Shown here piece after piece: positions 1-6,291 of a stretch of 12,914 nucleotides of DNA. Made by a program: the position numbers and the translations under genes. Numbering within the stretch: the stretch's first letter is position 1; each line of letters opens with the position of its first letter. Below the pieces are notes generated by a model. It was not told where the DNA came from. It did no database searches and saw only the letters and a list, made by a program, of their open reading frames with translations. The stretch comes from Alphaproteobacteria bacterium (GTDB lineage: Bacteria; Pseudomonadota; Alphaproteobacteria; Rhizobiales; Aestuariivirgaceae). The DNA lies in NCBI GenBank assembly GCA_024279045.1, contig JAJRRZ010000212.1, forward strand, positions 1 through 12,914, written 5' to 3'.

Positions 1-13
1 ACAGACAGACGGG

Positions 14-1459
14 ATGGAACACAACGGCATGAGCATGTGGAGCACATTCGCACCGGCATTGCCGGAAATCGCCTTGGCGGTGATCAGCATGGCGCTGCTG
101 ATGCTGGGCGTGTTCCTGCGCAACCGCGTGGACGAGGTGGTAAACACACTGGCGGTGCTGGGACTGGCGGTGGTGGCGGTTCTGGTGCTGATGACCGGCG
201 AGCCGGGAGAGGCTTTCGGCGGGGTGTTCGTGGTGGATGCCCTGGCAAAGGTGATGAAGCTGCTGGTGCTGTTCGCCACCGCGGTGGCCATCGTCATGTC
301 GGTGAACTTCCTGAAGCAGGAGAAGATCGCGCGGTTCGAATATCCGATACTGATGCTGCTCTCGGCGCTGGGCATGATGGCGATGATCTCGGCCAACGGG
401 CTGATCGCGCTGTATCTGGGGCTGGAGCTGCAATCGCTGGCGCTGTATGTGCTGGCGGCGATGAACCGCGAGTCGGTGCGCTCGTCGGAAGCGGGCATGA
501 AGTATTTCGTACTCGGTGCGCTGGCTTCGGGGCTGATGCTGTATGGTGCGTCGCTCGTTTACGGGTTTTCCGGGGCGACCAGCTTCACGGCCATTGCCGA
601 GGCGCTGAAGGGCGGGGGCAATATCGGGCTGACCGTCGGGCTGGTGTTCGTGCTGGCGGGGCTGGCGTTCAAGATTTCGGCGGTGCCGTTTCACATGTGG
701 ACGCCGGATGTGTATGAGGGCGCGCCGACGCCGGTAACCGCCTTCTTTGCCGCGGCGCCGAAGATCGCGGCGATGACGGTGATCATGCGCGTGCTCTACG
801 AGGCGTTTCCGGCGGTGTCGGAGCAGTGGCGGCAGGTGGTGGTGTTCATGTCCATCGCCTCGATGCTGCTGGCGGCGTTTGCCGGGTTGGCGCAGAACAA
901 CATCAAGCGGCTGCTGGCCTATTCGTCCATCGGCCACATGGGCTTTGCGCTGATTGGCTTGGCGGCGGGCGGGCCGGAGGGCTTGCGCGCGACGGTGTTC
1001 TACCTGATCGTCTATCTGCTGCTGAACATCGGCGCGTTCGCGGTGGTCATCGCCATGCGGCGCGAGGGGCGCGCGGTGGAGGATATCGACGACTATGCCG
1101 GGCTGGCCAGCACCAATCCAGGCATGGCCTTCACGCTGGCGGTGGCGCTGTTCGCGCTGGCGGGCATTCCGCCGCTGGCCGGTTTCTTCGCCAAGTATTT
1201 CGTGCTGCTGGCGGCTATTCGTGCCGATCTGGTGGGGCTGGCGATTGTCGGCGTGCTGTCCTCGGTGGTGGCGGCAGCCTATTACCTGCGCATCATCAAG
1301 GTGATATATTTCGACGAGCCGAAGGGCGAGGTGGCCGAGATGCCGTTCGAGCTGAAGATGGTGGCGGCGCTGTCGGTGCTGTTTGCGCTGGCCTACGTGG
1401 TGTGGCCGCAGCCCGTGGTGCAGTTGGCGCAGGCTGCCATTCGTCCGCTGCTCCAGTAA
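14..1459 (+). CDS. nuoN: NADH-quinone oxidoreductase subunit N
   Basis: This is the inner-membrane proton-pumping subunit N of respiratory complex I, which couples NADH-to-quinone electron transfer to proton export. The 481-residue protein has the usual family length and is almost wholly hydrophobic, with about 14 predicted membrane segments. The antiporter-like core is plain: GLELQS near residue 136, HMWTPDVYEGAPTPV at 227-241 and LAYSSIGHMGF at 301-311. The charged residues expected in the proton path are present: E138, K163, K220, K250 and K394 in FFAKYF. It opens the window and is presumably the last gene of a nuo operon lying to the left. The ATG at 14 gives full length; ATGs at 29 and 35 are possible alternatives because the ribosome site is weak. 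In many alphaproteobacteria birA follows nuoN; here a minus-strand gene does. Confidence 0.97.
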   Translation: MEHNGMSMWSTFAPALPEIALAVISMALLMLGVFLRNRVDEVVNTLAVLGLAVVAVLVLMTGEPGEAFGGVFVVDALAKVMKLLVLFATAVAIVMSVNFLKQEKIARFEYPILMLLSALGMMAMISANGLIALYLGLELQSLALYVLAAMNRESVRSSEAGMKYFVLGALASGLMLYGASLVYGFSGATSFTAIAEALKGGGNIGLTVGLVFVLAGLAFKISAVPFHMWTPDVYEGAPTPVTAFFAAAPKIAAMTVIMRVLYEAFPAVSEQWRQVVVFMSIASMLLAAFAGLAQNNIKRLLAYSSIGHMGFALIGLAAGGPEGLRATVFYLIVYLLLNIGAFAVVIAMRREGRAVEDIDDYAGLASTNPGMAFTLAVALFALAGIPPLAGFFAKYFVLLAAIRADLVGLAIVGVLSSVVAAAYYLRIIKVIYFDEPKGEVAEMPFELKMVAALSVLFALAYVVWPQPVVQLAQAAIRPLLQ

Positions 1460-1488
1460 TCTGCCAGCAAGTAGGCAACCAGGGTGTC

Positions 1489-1980
1489 TTACCCCGTCCA
1501 GCGCAGCAGGTGGGCGGGGCAGGTGGCGCAGTCGCTGCTGCCGAAGCCGGGCAGAGGAATGCCGAAGGCGGGGTTTTTCATCAATGCCGCTGCAAGATGG
1601 CATTCGCTTGTGGGGCGGGCGCTTTCACCAGTATCATCATCGGGGAAGGGCAGGGCGCACAGTCCGGCGGCGCGGGTGGTGAGCTGGTCGATGTGCCAGC
1701 GCAGCTTTTTTTCACGCCTGAAATGACGCGTCAGCCGCGCGCGCAGACCGCCTGGGCCGCGGGCGCTGCCGGCGTAGACGTAGTGTCCGGCGGGCAGGGT
1801 CTGTCTGGCGAAGCGTCCGCGCAGCGGCAGAGGATTGTCCAGCCGCAGCAGCAAGAGATATGCACCGGGCATGGCGGGCAGGGCTGTGGCGTCGGCGGAA
1901 GCAAGGGGCTCGGGCAGACGGCGCGGGGACAGGGCGCGGCGGATGTTGTGCAGCAGGTGTTGATCGAGGGGCCTGGTCAT
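1489..1980 (-). CDS. DUF123 / GIY-YIG-like (Uri-type) nuclease family protein
   Basis: The gene encodes a small cytoplasmic protein of about 163 residues in the DUF123 family, related to GIY-YIG endonucleases. Visible family marks are PGAYLLLLRL at 38-47, AGHYVYAGSARGPGGLRARL at 64-83 (the GIY-YIG-like YVYAGSA core), KKLRWHIDQL at 91-100, the glutamate in ECHLA at 126-130, and the C-terminal GFGSSDCATCPAHLL at 145-159 with its paired cysteines. The family is thought to include DNA endonucleases, but the substrate here is unknown. The start at 1980 places the promoter region upstream of the gene; an in-frame ATG at 2034 would add 18 residues but would overlap the -10 of the divergent gene. Neither start has a good ribosome site. 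It converges on nuoN and diverges from the 2059 gene. Confidence 0.8.
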   Translation of the reverse strand: MTRPLDQHLLHNIRRALSPRRLPEPLASADATALPAMPGAYLLLLRLDNPLPLRGRFARQTLPAGHYVYAGSARGPGGLRARLTRHFRREKKLRWHIDQLTTRAAGLCALPFPDDDTGESARPTSECHLAAALMKNPAFGIPLPGFGSSDCATCPAHLLRWTG

Positions 1981-2015
1981 TGGAGGGGCTGGCCATGCTT
2001 GCCGGAATGCAGTTT

Positions 2016-2044
2016 TTGATATACGCGTAAGCATATACTACAAT
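2016..2044 (+). promoter_or_regulatory. Sigma70-type promoter of the 2059 operon with palindromic spacer
   Basis: TTGATA at 2016-2021 and TACAAT at 2039-2044 are separated by exactly 17 bp, close to the sigma70 consensus. The spacer holds the 8-bp perfect palindrome TACGCGTA (2022-2029), and ATATAC occurs twice, at 2019-2024 and 2033-2038. Transcription would begin near 2051, only about 8 nt before the ATG at 2059, so the message would be almost leaderless. The palindrome is a natural operator candidate for self-repression by the RHH protein encoded just downstream. That role is inferred. Confidence 0.6.
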
Positions 2045-2058
2045 ATCAGGGGTGGGCC

Positions 2059-2655
2059 ATGGGCAAGTATGCGCCATTGACCAGATTCCTGCGCGAGCAG
2101 GAGCAGCCACATATCACGTTGCGTTTCAGTGAACTGGAAGAAGTGCTGGGCTTTTCGCTGCCGGAGTCGGCCTACAAGTATGCGTCGTGGTGGGCCAACT
2201 CGGCCAAGCAGCAGTCGCAGGTCAAGGGCTGGCTGGATGCCGGATGGGAAACGCGCGATGTGGACTTGCGCGGGCGCAAGGTAACCTTCGTGCGGGTGGC
2301 TGGTGAACCGGTGGCTGCGCCGGGTGAGGCAAAGGCCGCCGCATCGGCGAGGCAGATGGCCACGCAGGCCAGTGCAGCACCGCGGCGGGCGCAGGCGGCA
2401 GGCGGTTCCGTGCTGGACAAGGGGCTGGCCGGGAGTTTTGACCTGGCAAAGCTGCCGCCGGGGGCGCGGCGGCTGCTGGAATCGCGCGCGGCGCGGCATG
2501 GGCGCAAGATGGCGGAAGAAGCCGCCATGGTGCTGGCCGCGTCGCTGGCGGAGGAGCGCGCGATGCTGGCGGGCGAGCTGGCGCAGATGCGTGCGCGCAC
2601 AGAACGAGCGGCTGCTTTCGATCTGCTTGATGTGCTGGGGAGGAAGCGGAGCTGA
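2059..2655 (+). CDS. DUF7662-domain protein with C-terminal RHH (FitA-like) segment; putative antitoxin
   Basis: The protein has 198 residues in two parts. Residues 1-80 match the DUF7662-type pattern: KYAPLTRFL at 3-11, FSELEEVLGFSLPESAYKY at 23-41, WWAN at 44-47, GWLDAGWETRDVDL at 57-70 and VTFVRV at 75-80. This domain has no assigned function that I can name with certainty. After an Ala-rich linker (about 82-122), residues 125-165 look like a FitA/VapB ribbon-helix-helix unit: a short strand, LPPGARRLLESRAARHG at 132-148, then a second helix from 151. A charged, coiled-coil-like tail follows. The stop codon overlaps the ATG of the PIN gene by one base (TGATG), which implies translational coupling. 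By position and C-terminal fold this is the likely antitoxin and autorepressor of that PIN protein. This is inferred; the DUF7662 part may bind DNA separately. Confidence 0.7.
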   Translation: MGKYAPLTRFLREQEQPHITLRFSELEEVLGFSLPESAYKYASWWANSAKQQSQVKGWLDAGWETRDVDLRGRKVTFVRVAGEPVAAPGEAKAAASARQMATQASAAPRRAQAAGGSVLDKGLAGSFDLAKLPPGARRLLESRAARHGRKMAEEAAMVLAASLAEERAMLAGELAQMRARTERAAAFDLLDVLGRKRS

Positions 2656-3065
2656 TGCTGGTTGTGGATGGTACGGTGTTGCTGGCGCTGGCGGTGCAGA
2701 CTCCGGCTTCCGGCGCGGTGGCGGCGCTGCTGGAAGAAGATGTGGACCTGGCCGCGCCGCAAGCGGCGTTGACGGAAGCGCTGGAAGGGGCGCGCCGGCT
2801 GGCGAGGCTGGGGCACATGGCGGTGGAAGACGCTGGTGCGCTGGCGCGGCTGCTGCCACCACTGCTGCAGGTGCTGGCGGCGGATGCGCCGCTGGCGGGC
2901 GCGGCGATGGAGCTGGCGGGGGCGCATGCATTGCCGCTACCGGCGGCACTGGCGCTGGCTCTGGCGCGGGCCCGCAATGCACCGCTGGCGACACTGGATA
3001 AGCGGCTGGCGGATGCGGCGCGGCAGGTGCTGGGCGAGCAACGGGTGCGGTTGCTGGCGGCGTGA
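2655..3065 (+). CDS. VapC-like PIN domain protein, putative toxin with incomplete active site
   Basis: This 136-residue protein has the length and layout of VapC toxins, which are Mg-dependent RNases of type II toxin-antitoxin systems. The first acidic motif is VVDGTVLLAL with D5. The second is E41 in APQAALTEALEGARRLARLG (34-53), and the last is D115 in APLATLDKRLADAA (109-122). The third acidic position, normally the Asp of a PVYDALYLALA-like motif, reads PLPAALALALA (94-104), with Ala at residue 97. The composition is very rich in Ala and Leu. It is translationally coupled to the preceding RHH-containing gene (TGATG overlap). It may be a weakened or inactive nuclease, a protein that acts only by binding, or one that uses another acidic residue. 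Family membership is fairly sure; activity is not. Confidence 0.75.
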   Translation: MLVVDGTVLLALAVQTPASGAVAALLEEDVDLAAPQAALTEALEGARRLARLGHMAVEDAGALARLLPPLLQVLAADAPLAGAAMELAGAHALPLPAALALALARARNAPLATLDKRLADAARQVLGEQRVRLLAA

Positions 3066-3146
3066 GGCTTGCGTATTGGCCACAGGTTTTCCAGTGTGTG
3101 ATGTTGGCCGTTGCCGTTGTTGTTGTGGCCATATACATTTCTCCTT
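3066..3146 (-). other. Possible relic of an RHH-antitoxin gene start (minus strand)
   Basis: On the minus strand a strong ribosome site AAGGAG (complement of 3141-3146) lies 8 nt before an ATG at 3132 that opens MATTTTATANI. Both the spacing and the bases closely match the genuine parD start of this window (AAGGAG, 8 nt, then ATGGCCAC at 11753). The frame then runs on antisense through the PIN gene, where it is low complexity and not credible as protein. At most about 20 codons (3066-3132) could be a remnant. It could equally be chance. Confidence 0.22.
3111..3139 (+). promoter_or_regulatory. Possible promoter of the dac-tmk-holB operon
   Basis: TTGCCG (3111-3116) and TACATT (3134-3139) are 17 bp apart, in the gap between the PIN gene and the carboxypeptidase gene. 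The match to consensus is moderate. Transcripts would start near 3146 and carry both tandem repeats in a leader of about 60 nt. Confidence 0.35.
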
Positions 3147-3183
3147 GCGATATATTACGGGGTTCTCCTTGCAATGCATTACG
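3139..3183. repeat. Two tandem ~20-bp repeats upstream of the carboxypeptidase gene
   Basis: TCTCCTTGCGATATATTACG (3140-3159) and TCTCCTTGCAATGCATTACG (3164-3183) agree at 17 of 20 bases, with a period of 24 bp. One further matching T precedes each copy. The second copy has the palindromic core AATGCATT (3173-3180) and the first has ATATAT. Repeated near-palindromes about two helical turns apart are typical of operators. On the minus strand each copy contains AAGGAGAA. Confidence 0.7.
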
Positions 3184-3205
3184 TTGTGATCCGACGGGGG
3201 CAGGG

Positions 3206-4393
3206 ATGTCGCGGCGATCAGGGTTTGCGATCAAATTGGTGCATGAGCGCCTTGTGGCGGTTGTGGCGGTGCTGCTGCTGGTGCTGGTGATGCCTGGCGC
3301 GGCATGGGCGGTGTCGTTTCAGACGAAGGCGCGCAACGCCATTCTGCTGGATGCGGAATCGGGGCAGGTGTTTTACGAAAAACAGGCGGATGTGCTGATA
3401 CCCCCGGCCAGCATGAGCAAGATCGTTACCCTGCTGCTGGTGTTCGACCTGCTGAAGAAGGGCAAACTGGCGGAAACGGACGAGTTCGAGGTGTCCACCG
3501 ATGCATGGAAGCGCGGCGGTGCGCCGTCGGGCGGTTCGACGATGTATGCCAAGCCGGGCGAGCGCATCAAGCTCATCGACCTTATCCGCGGGGTGGTGAT
3601 CGTTTCGGCCAATGATGCGGCGATTGCCATTGCCGAGGGGATTGCCGGGTCGGAAGAGGCCTATGCGCAGATGCTGAACAAGTATGCGCGCAAGATGGGC
3701 CTGACGAAATCTCGATTTGTCAACGCCACGGGCCTGCCGCACCCTGATCATCGCATGACAGCGCGGGAGCTGGCGCTGGCGGCACGTTATCTGATGCGCA
3801 ATTTTCCGGACTACTACAAGCTCTATTCGCAGCGCGAATTCACCTGGAACAATATCCGCCAGCGCAACCGTAACCCATTGCTGGGCAGGTATCCGGGGGC
3901 GGACGGGGTGAAGACCGGATACACGAAAGCCGCGGGCTATTCGCTGGTGGCCTCGGCGAAGCGCGACGGACGGCGGCTGATCGCGGTGATCACGGGGTTG
4001 CGCTCGAAGCGCCAGCGCGGCGAGGAGGCGCGCAAGATCCTCGACTGGGGCTTCCGCCAGTTCCGTCCGGTGCGGCTGTATCGCGCCGGGGAAGAGGTAA
4101 CGCGGGTGCGTGTCTGGGGCGGCGGGAAGGATTTCGTGCCGCTGGTGGCGGCGGAAGACATCATCGTGCGCATGACCGACGCGGAGCGCAAGCGGGCGAA
4201 GCTGGTGGCGAAGATGAAATCGCCGCTGGTGGCGCCGGTGGCGGCAGACAAGCGTGTCGGCACGTTGCATGTGGTGGTGGACAAGCGCACGGTGGCGCGT
4301 TTTCCGCTGCAGACCGGAGCGGCGGTGGCCGGGGACGACAGCATGTGGGGACGCGCGGCGGATACGCTGAAGGCGTGGGTGTTCGGTGGCTGA
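3206..4393 (+). CDS. dac: D-alanyl-D-alanine carboxypeptidase (penicillin-binding protein, S11 family)
   Basis: This exported serine DD-peptidase trims the terminal D-Ala from peptidoglycan pentapeptides in the periplasm. It has 395 residues from the ATG at 3206. The GTG at 3062 would add 48 residues that break the signal peptide layout. Residues 1-35 are a signal peptide: basic start, hydrophobic run VAVVAVLLLVLV, then GAAWA before VSF. The three catalytic motifs are intact: SxxK at S69-K72 (PASMSK), SxN at S134-N136 (SAND) and KTG at 236-238 (DGVKTGYT). The core ends near residue 285 and is followed by a C-terminal beta-rich domain like that of PBP5/6. The end WVFGG resembles a short membrane-contacting tail. 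It begins the carboxypeptidase-tmk-holB operon, an arrangement common in alphaproteobacteria. The exact dac paralogue letter cannot be assigned. Confidence 0.95.
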   Translation: MSRRSGFAIKLVHERLVAVVAVLLLVLVMPGAAWAVSFQTKARNAILLDAESGQVFYEKQADVLIPPASMSKIVTLLLVFDLLKKGKLAETDEFEVSTDAWKRGGAPSGGSTMYAKPGERIKLIDLIRGVVIVSANDAAIAIAEGIAGSEEAYAQMLNKYARKMGLTKSRFVNATGLPHPDHRMTARELALAARYLMRNFPDYYKLYSQREFTWNNIRQRNRNPLLGRYPGADGVKTGYTKAAGYSLVASAKRDGRRLIAVITGLRSKRQRGEEARKILDWGFRQFRPVRLYRAGEEVTRVRVWGGGKDFVPLVAAEDIIVRMTDAERKRAKLVAKMKSPLVAPVAADKRVGTLHVVVDKRTVARFPLQTGAAVAGDDSMWGRAADTLKAWVFGG

Positions 4394-4436
4394 CGGGCTG
4401 CTTGCTCATTGGCTGGCGTAACACGAGGGCAGGCGG

Positions 4437-5162
4437 GTGGCGGGGCTTTTCATCACTTTCGAGGGCGGAGAGGGCGGCGGCAAATCCACGCAGGCGGCGC
4501 GGCTGGCGCGGCGCATCGCAGCGTTGGGGCGCGAGGTGGTGCGAACCCGTGAGCCGGGTGGCACGGAGATGGCCGAGCGCATTCGTGCATTGCTGGTGAA
4601 CGGAGCGCCGGAGGCATTGTCTTCCACGGCGGAGGCGCTGTTGAACCATGCGGCGCGGGATGATCATCTCAGGCGTGTCATCCGCCCGGCGCTGGCGGCG
4701 GGCAAGGTGGTGATTTCCGACCGGTTCATGGATTCCACCCGTGCCTATCAGGCCTATGCAGGGGATTGTCCGCTGGAGCTGGTGGCGGCGCTGGAGCGCG
4801 AGGTGGTGGGCGATACCGTGCCCGATTGCACGATCATCATGGACATCGACCCGGCGGAGGGGCTGGCGCGCACGCGGGAACGCAGCGCGGGCGCTGGTGC
4901 TGGCACGAGCACGGGCGCGGGTGCCGGTGGCGCGGGGCAGGGGGCGGAAGATCGCTTCGAGCGCTTCGGGCTGGCATTTCATCAGCGGTTGCGCGAGGCG
5001 TTTCTGCGCATTGCCGAGGAGAATCCGCAGCGTTGCGTGGTGATAGACGCGGCGCGCGGAGAAGAGGAGGTGGCGGCGGATGTGTGGGCGGCGGTGGCGC
5101 CATTGCTGGAACGGGCGGCGGGTGCTGGGGATGATGGTGGTGAAGGTGGGCCGGTGGCATGA
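4437..5162 (+). CDS. tmk: Thymidylate kinase with Ala/Gly-rich insertion
   Basis: Tmk converts dTMP to dTDP with ATP, a required step of DNA precursor synthesis in the cytoplasm. The start is GTG at 4437, with GAGGG 7 nt upstream, and it places the P-loop GGEGGGKST at residues 10-18. Other family marks are TREPGGTEMAE at 37-47, the DRF motif with SDRFMDSTRAYQAYAG at 94-109, and DRFERFGLAFHQRLREAFL at 172-190. The protein has 241 residues against a usual 205-215. The excess is mainly an Ala/Gly/Thr/Ser-only stretch at about 150-170 in the LID region, plus a Gly/Asp-rich tail after residue 227. Its stop overlaps the holB start by four bases (ATGA), and it follows the carboxypeptidase gene by 43 bp, so the three genes are probably co-transcribed. 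Confidence 0.95.
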   Translation: MAGLFITFEGGEGGGKSTQAARLARRIAALGREVVRTREPGGTEMAERIRALLVNGAPEALSSTAEALLNHAARDDHLRRVIRPALAAGKVVISDRFMDSTRAYQAYAGDCPLELVAALEREVVGDTVPDCTIIMDIDPAEGLARTRERSAGAGAGTSTGAGAGGAGQGAEDRFERFGLAFHQRLREAFLRIAEENPQRCVVIDAARGEEEVAADVWAAVAPLLERAAGAGDDGGEGGPVA

Positions 5163-6220
5163 GCGCGGCGGATGACAGGGCGGAGGCGCGCATTCTGCTA
5201 CCTGGCCAGCAGGCGCGGCTGGTGGGGCATCAGGCAGCAAAGGAAGAGATGCTGCGGGCCTTCAGTAGTGGGCGGGCGCACCATGCGTGGCTTGTCTCTG
5301 GCCCGGCGGGGGTGGGCAAGGCGACATTTGCCTGGCACATGGCGCGGCTGCTGCTGGCCTGTCCCGGTGTGGCGTTGGCCGATGCGCCCGCCGCAGGGGT
5401 GGCGGCGGAGCATCCGGTCTTTCAGCAGATGGCGGGGCTGGCGCATGCGGATTTCTTCCTGTTGCGGCGCACGCGCGACAAGCCCGGCGGACGGCTGCGG
5501 GCGCGCATCGCGGTGGAAGATGCCCGGGCGCTGGGACACTTCCTGTCGTTGAAATCGGCCAGCGGTGGGCGGCGGGTGGTGATTGTCGATGCGGCGGACG
5601 AGATGAATGCCTCGACGGCCAATGCCATCCTGAAGCTGTTGGAGGAGCCGCCACCGCGCACGCATTTCCTGCTGGTGTCGCATGCGCCGGGGCGCTTGCT
5701 GCCGACCATTCGCTCGCGCTGTGTGCACTTGCCGTTGCAGCCGCTGGCGGCGCGGGAAGTGCGCGAGGTGCTGGCCGGGCATTCTTGGCTGGAAGAGGCG
5801 TCATCGCAGGCGCTGGATGCGGCGGTGGCGATGAGCGGCGGTGCGCCGGGGCGGGCGTTGGACCTGGCGGCGAGCAAGGCGCTGGGGCTGTGGGAGCAGG
5901 CGCGCGCGGCGCTGGAGGCTGGCGAGGCGCGGGCGCTGGCGAAGGCTTCGGCGCAGGTGGCGCAGGCGTTGGCTCCGGCACAGGCGCGGGATGACCTGTT
6001 GCTGTTCACGGAACTGTTGCAAGGTTGGGCGCGGCAGCGGATGCAGGAAGCGGCGCGGGCTGGTGATGCGGCGAGGGCGGCGCGCTGGGTAGATGTGCTG
6101 GAAGATGTGGAACGGCGCATGGCGGCGCGGGAGGTGCTGAACCTCGACCGGCGGCAGTTTGTGGAGGCGGCGTTGCAGCGGCTTTTTAAGGTGAATCGGG
6201 ATGTTGTCGCAACTAGCTGA
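5159..6220 (+). CDS. holB: DNA polymerase III subunit delta prime
   Basis: Delta prime is the stator subunit of the clamp loader, the AAA+ complex that opens the beta sliding clamp onto primed DNA. The 353-residue protein has an AAA+ fold with Walker A-like GPAGVGKAT at 48-56, VVIVDAADEMN at 140-150 in the Walker B position, NAILKLLEEPP at 155-165 and the SRC arginine-finger motif at 186-188 (IRSRC). The four zinc-binding cysteines of the E. coli protein are absent in the 66-90 region, which is not rare in this class. An Ala-rich helical C-terminal half follows. It is coupled to tmk by an ATGA overlap. In many alphaproteobacteria metG follows holB; here the operon instead ends at a terminator and faces glmS. 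Confidence 0.94.
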   Translation: MSAADDRAEARILLPGQQARLVGHQAAKEEMLRAFSSGRAHHAWLVSGPAGVGKATFAWHMARLLLACPGVALADAPAAGVAAEHPVFQQMAGLAHADFFLLRRTRDKPGGRLRARIAVEDARALGHFLSLKSASGGRRVVIVDAADEMNASTANAILKLLEEPPPRTHFLLVSHAPGRLLPTIRSRCVHLPLQPLAAREVREVLAGHSWLEEASSQALDAAVAMSGGAPGRALDLAASKALGLWEQARAALEAGEARALAKASAQVAQALAPAQARDDLLLFTELLQGWARQRMQEAARAGDAARAARWVDVLEDVERRMAAREVLNLDRRQFVEAALQRLFKVNRDVVATS

Positions 6221-6245
6221 TTAGTTGCCTCTTTCTGTATTTTTC
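6209..6245 (+). terminator. Rho-independent terminator overlapping the holB stop
   Basis: GCAACTA (6209-6215) pairs with TAGTTGC (6222-6228) across a 6-nt loop, and a pyrimidine-rich tract ending in TTTTT (6241-6245 region) follows. The holB TGA (6218-6220) lies in the loop, so the last codons of holB form the stem. It ends the carboxypeptidase-tmk-holB transcript before the convergent glmS gene. The minus-strand reading lacks a T tract, so it should act in one direction. Confidence 0.6.
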
Positions 6246-6291
6246 GTGAAAATGATTCAAGTGATGCGCTGGCTGCCTGTTGGCGCGGGGG

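Noticed and set aside
826..2019. Plus-strand open frame of about 397 codons crossing the end of nuoN and the GIY-YIG-like gene
   Set aside because: It is Gly/Ala/Arg-rich and overlaps two well-supported genes in other frames; it is a by-product of high GC.
3062..3205. GTG start at 3062 for the carboxypeptidase, extending it by 48 residues
   Set aside because: It would place a second hydrophobic segment before the signal peptide and overlap the PIN stop; the ATG at 3206 gives a normal signal peptide.
2038..3234. Long minus-strand open frame of about 398 codons opposite the DUF7662 and PIN genes
   Set aside because: It is Pro/Ala/Arg low complexity throughout, as expected opposite GC-rich coding DNA, and has no family motif. 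Only the start region near 3132 is kept as a weak relic candidate.
4161..5240. Minus-strand open frame of about 359 codons opposite tmk
   Set aside because: It is Pro/Arg/His-rich without motifs; tmk on the other strand has all family signatures.
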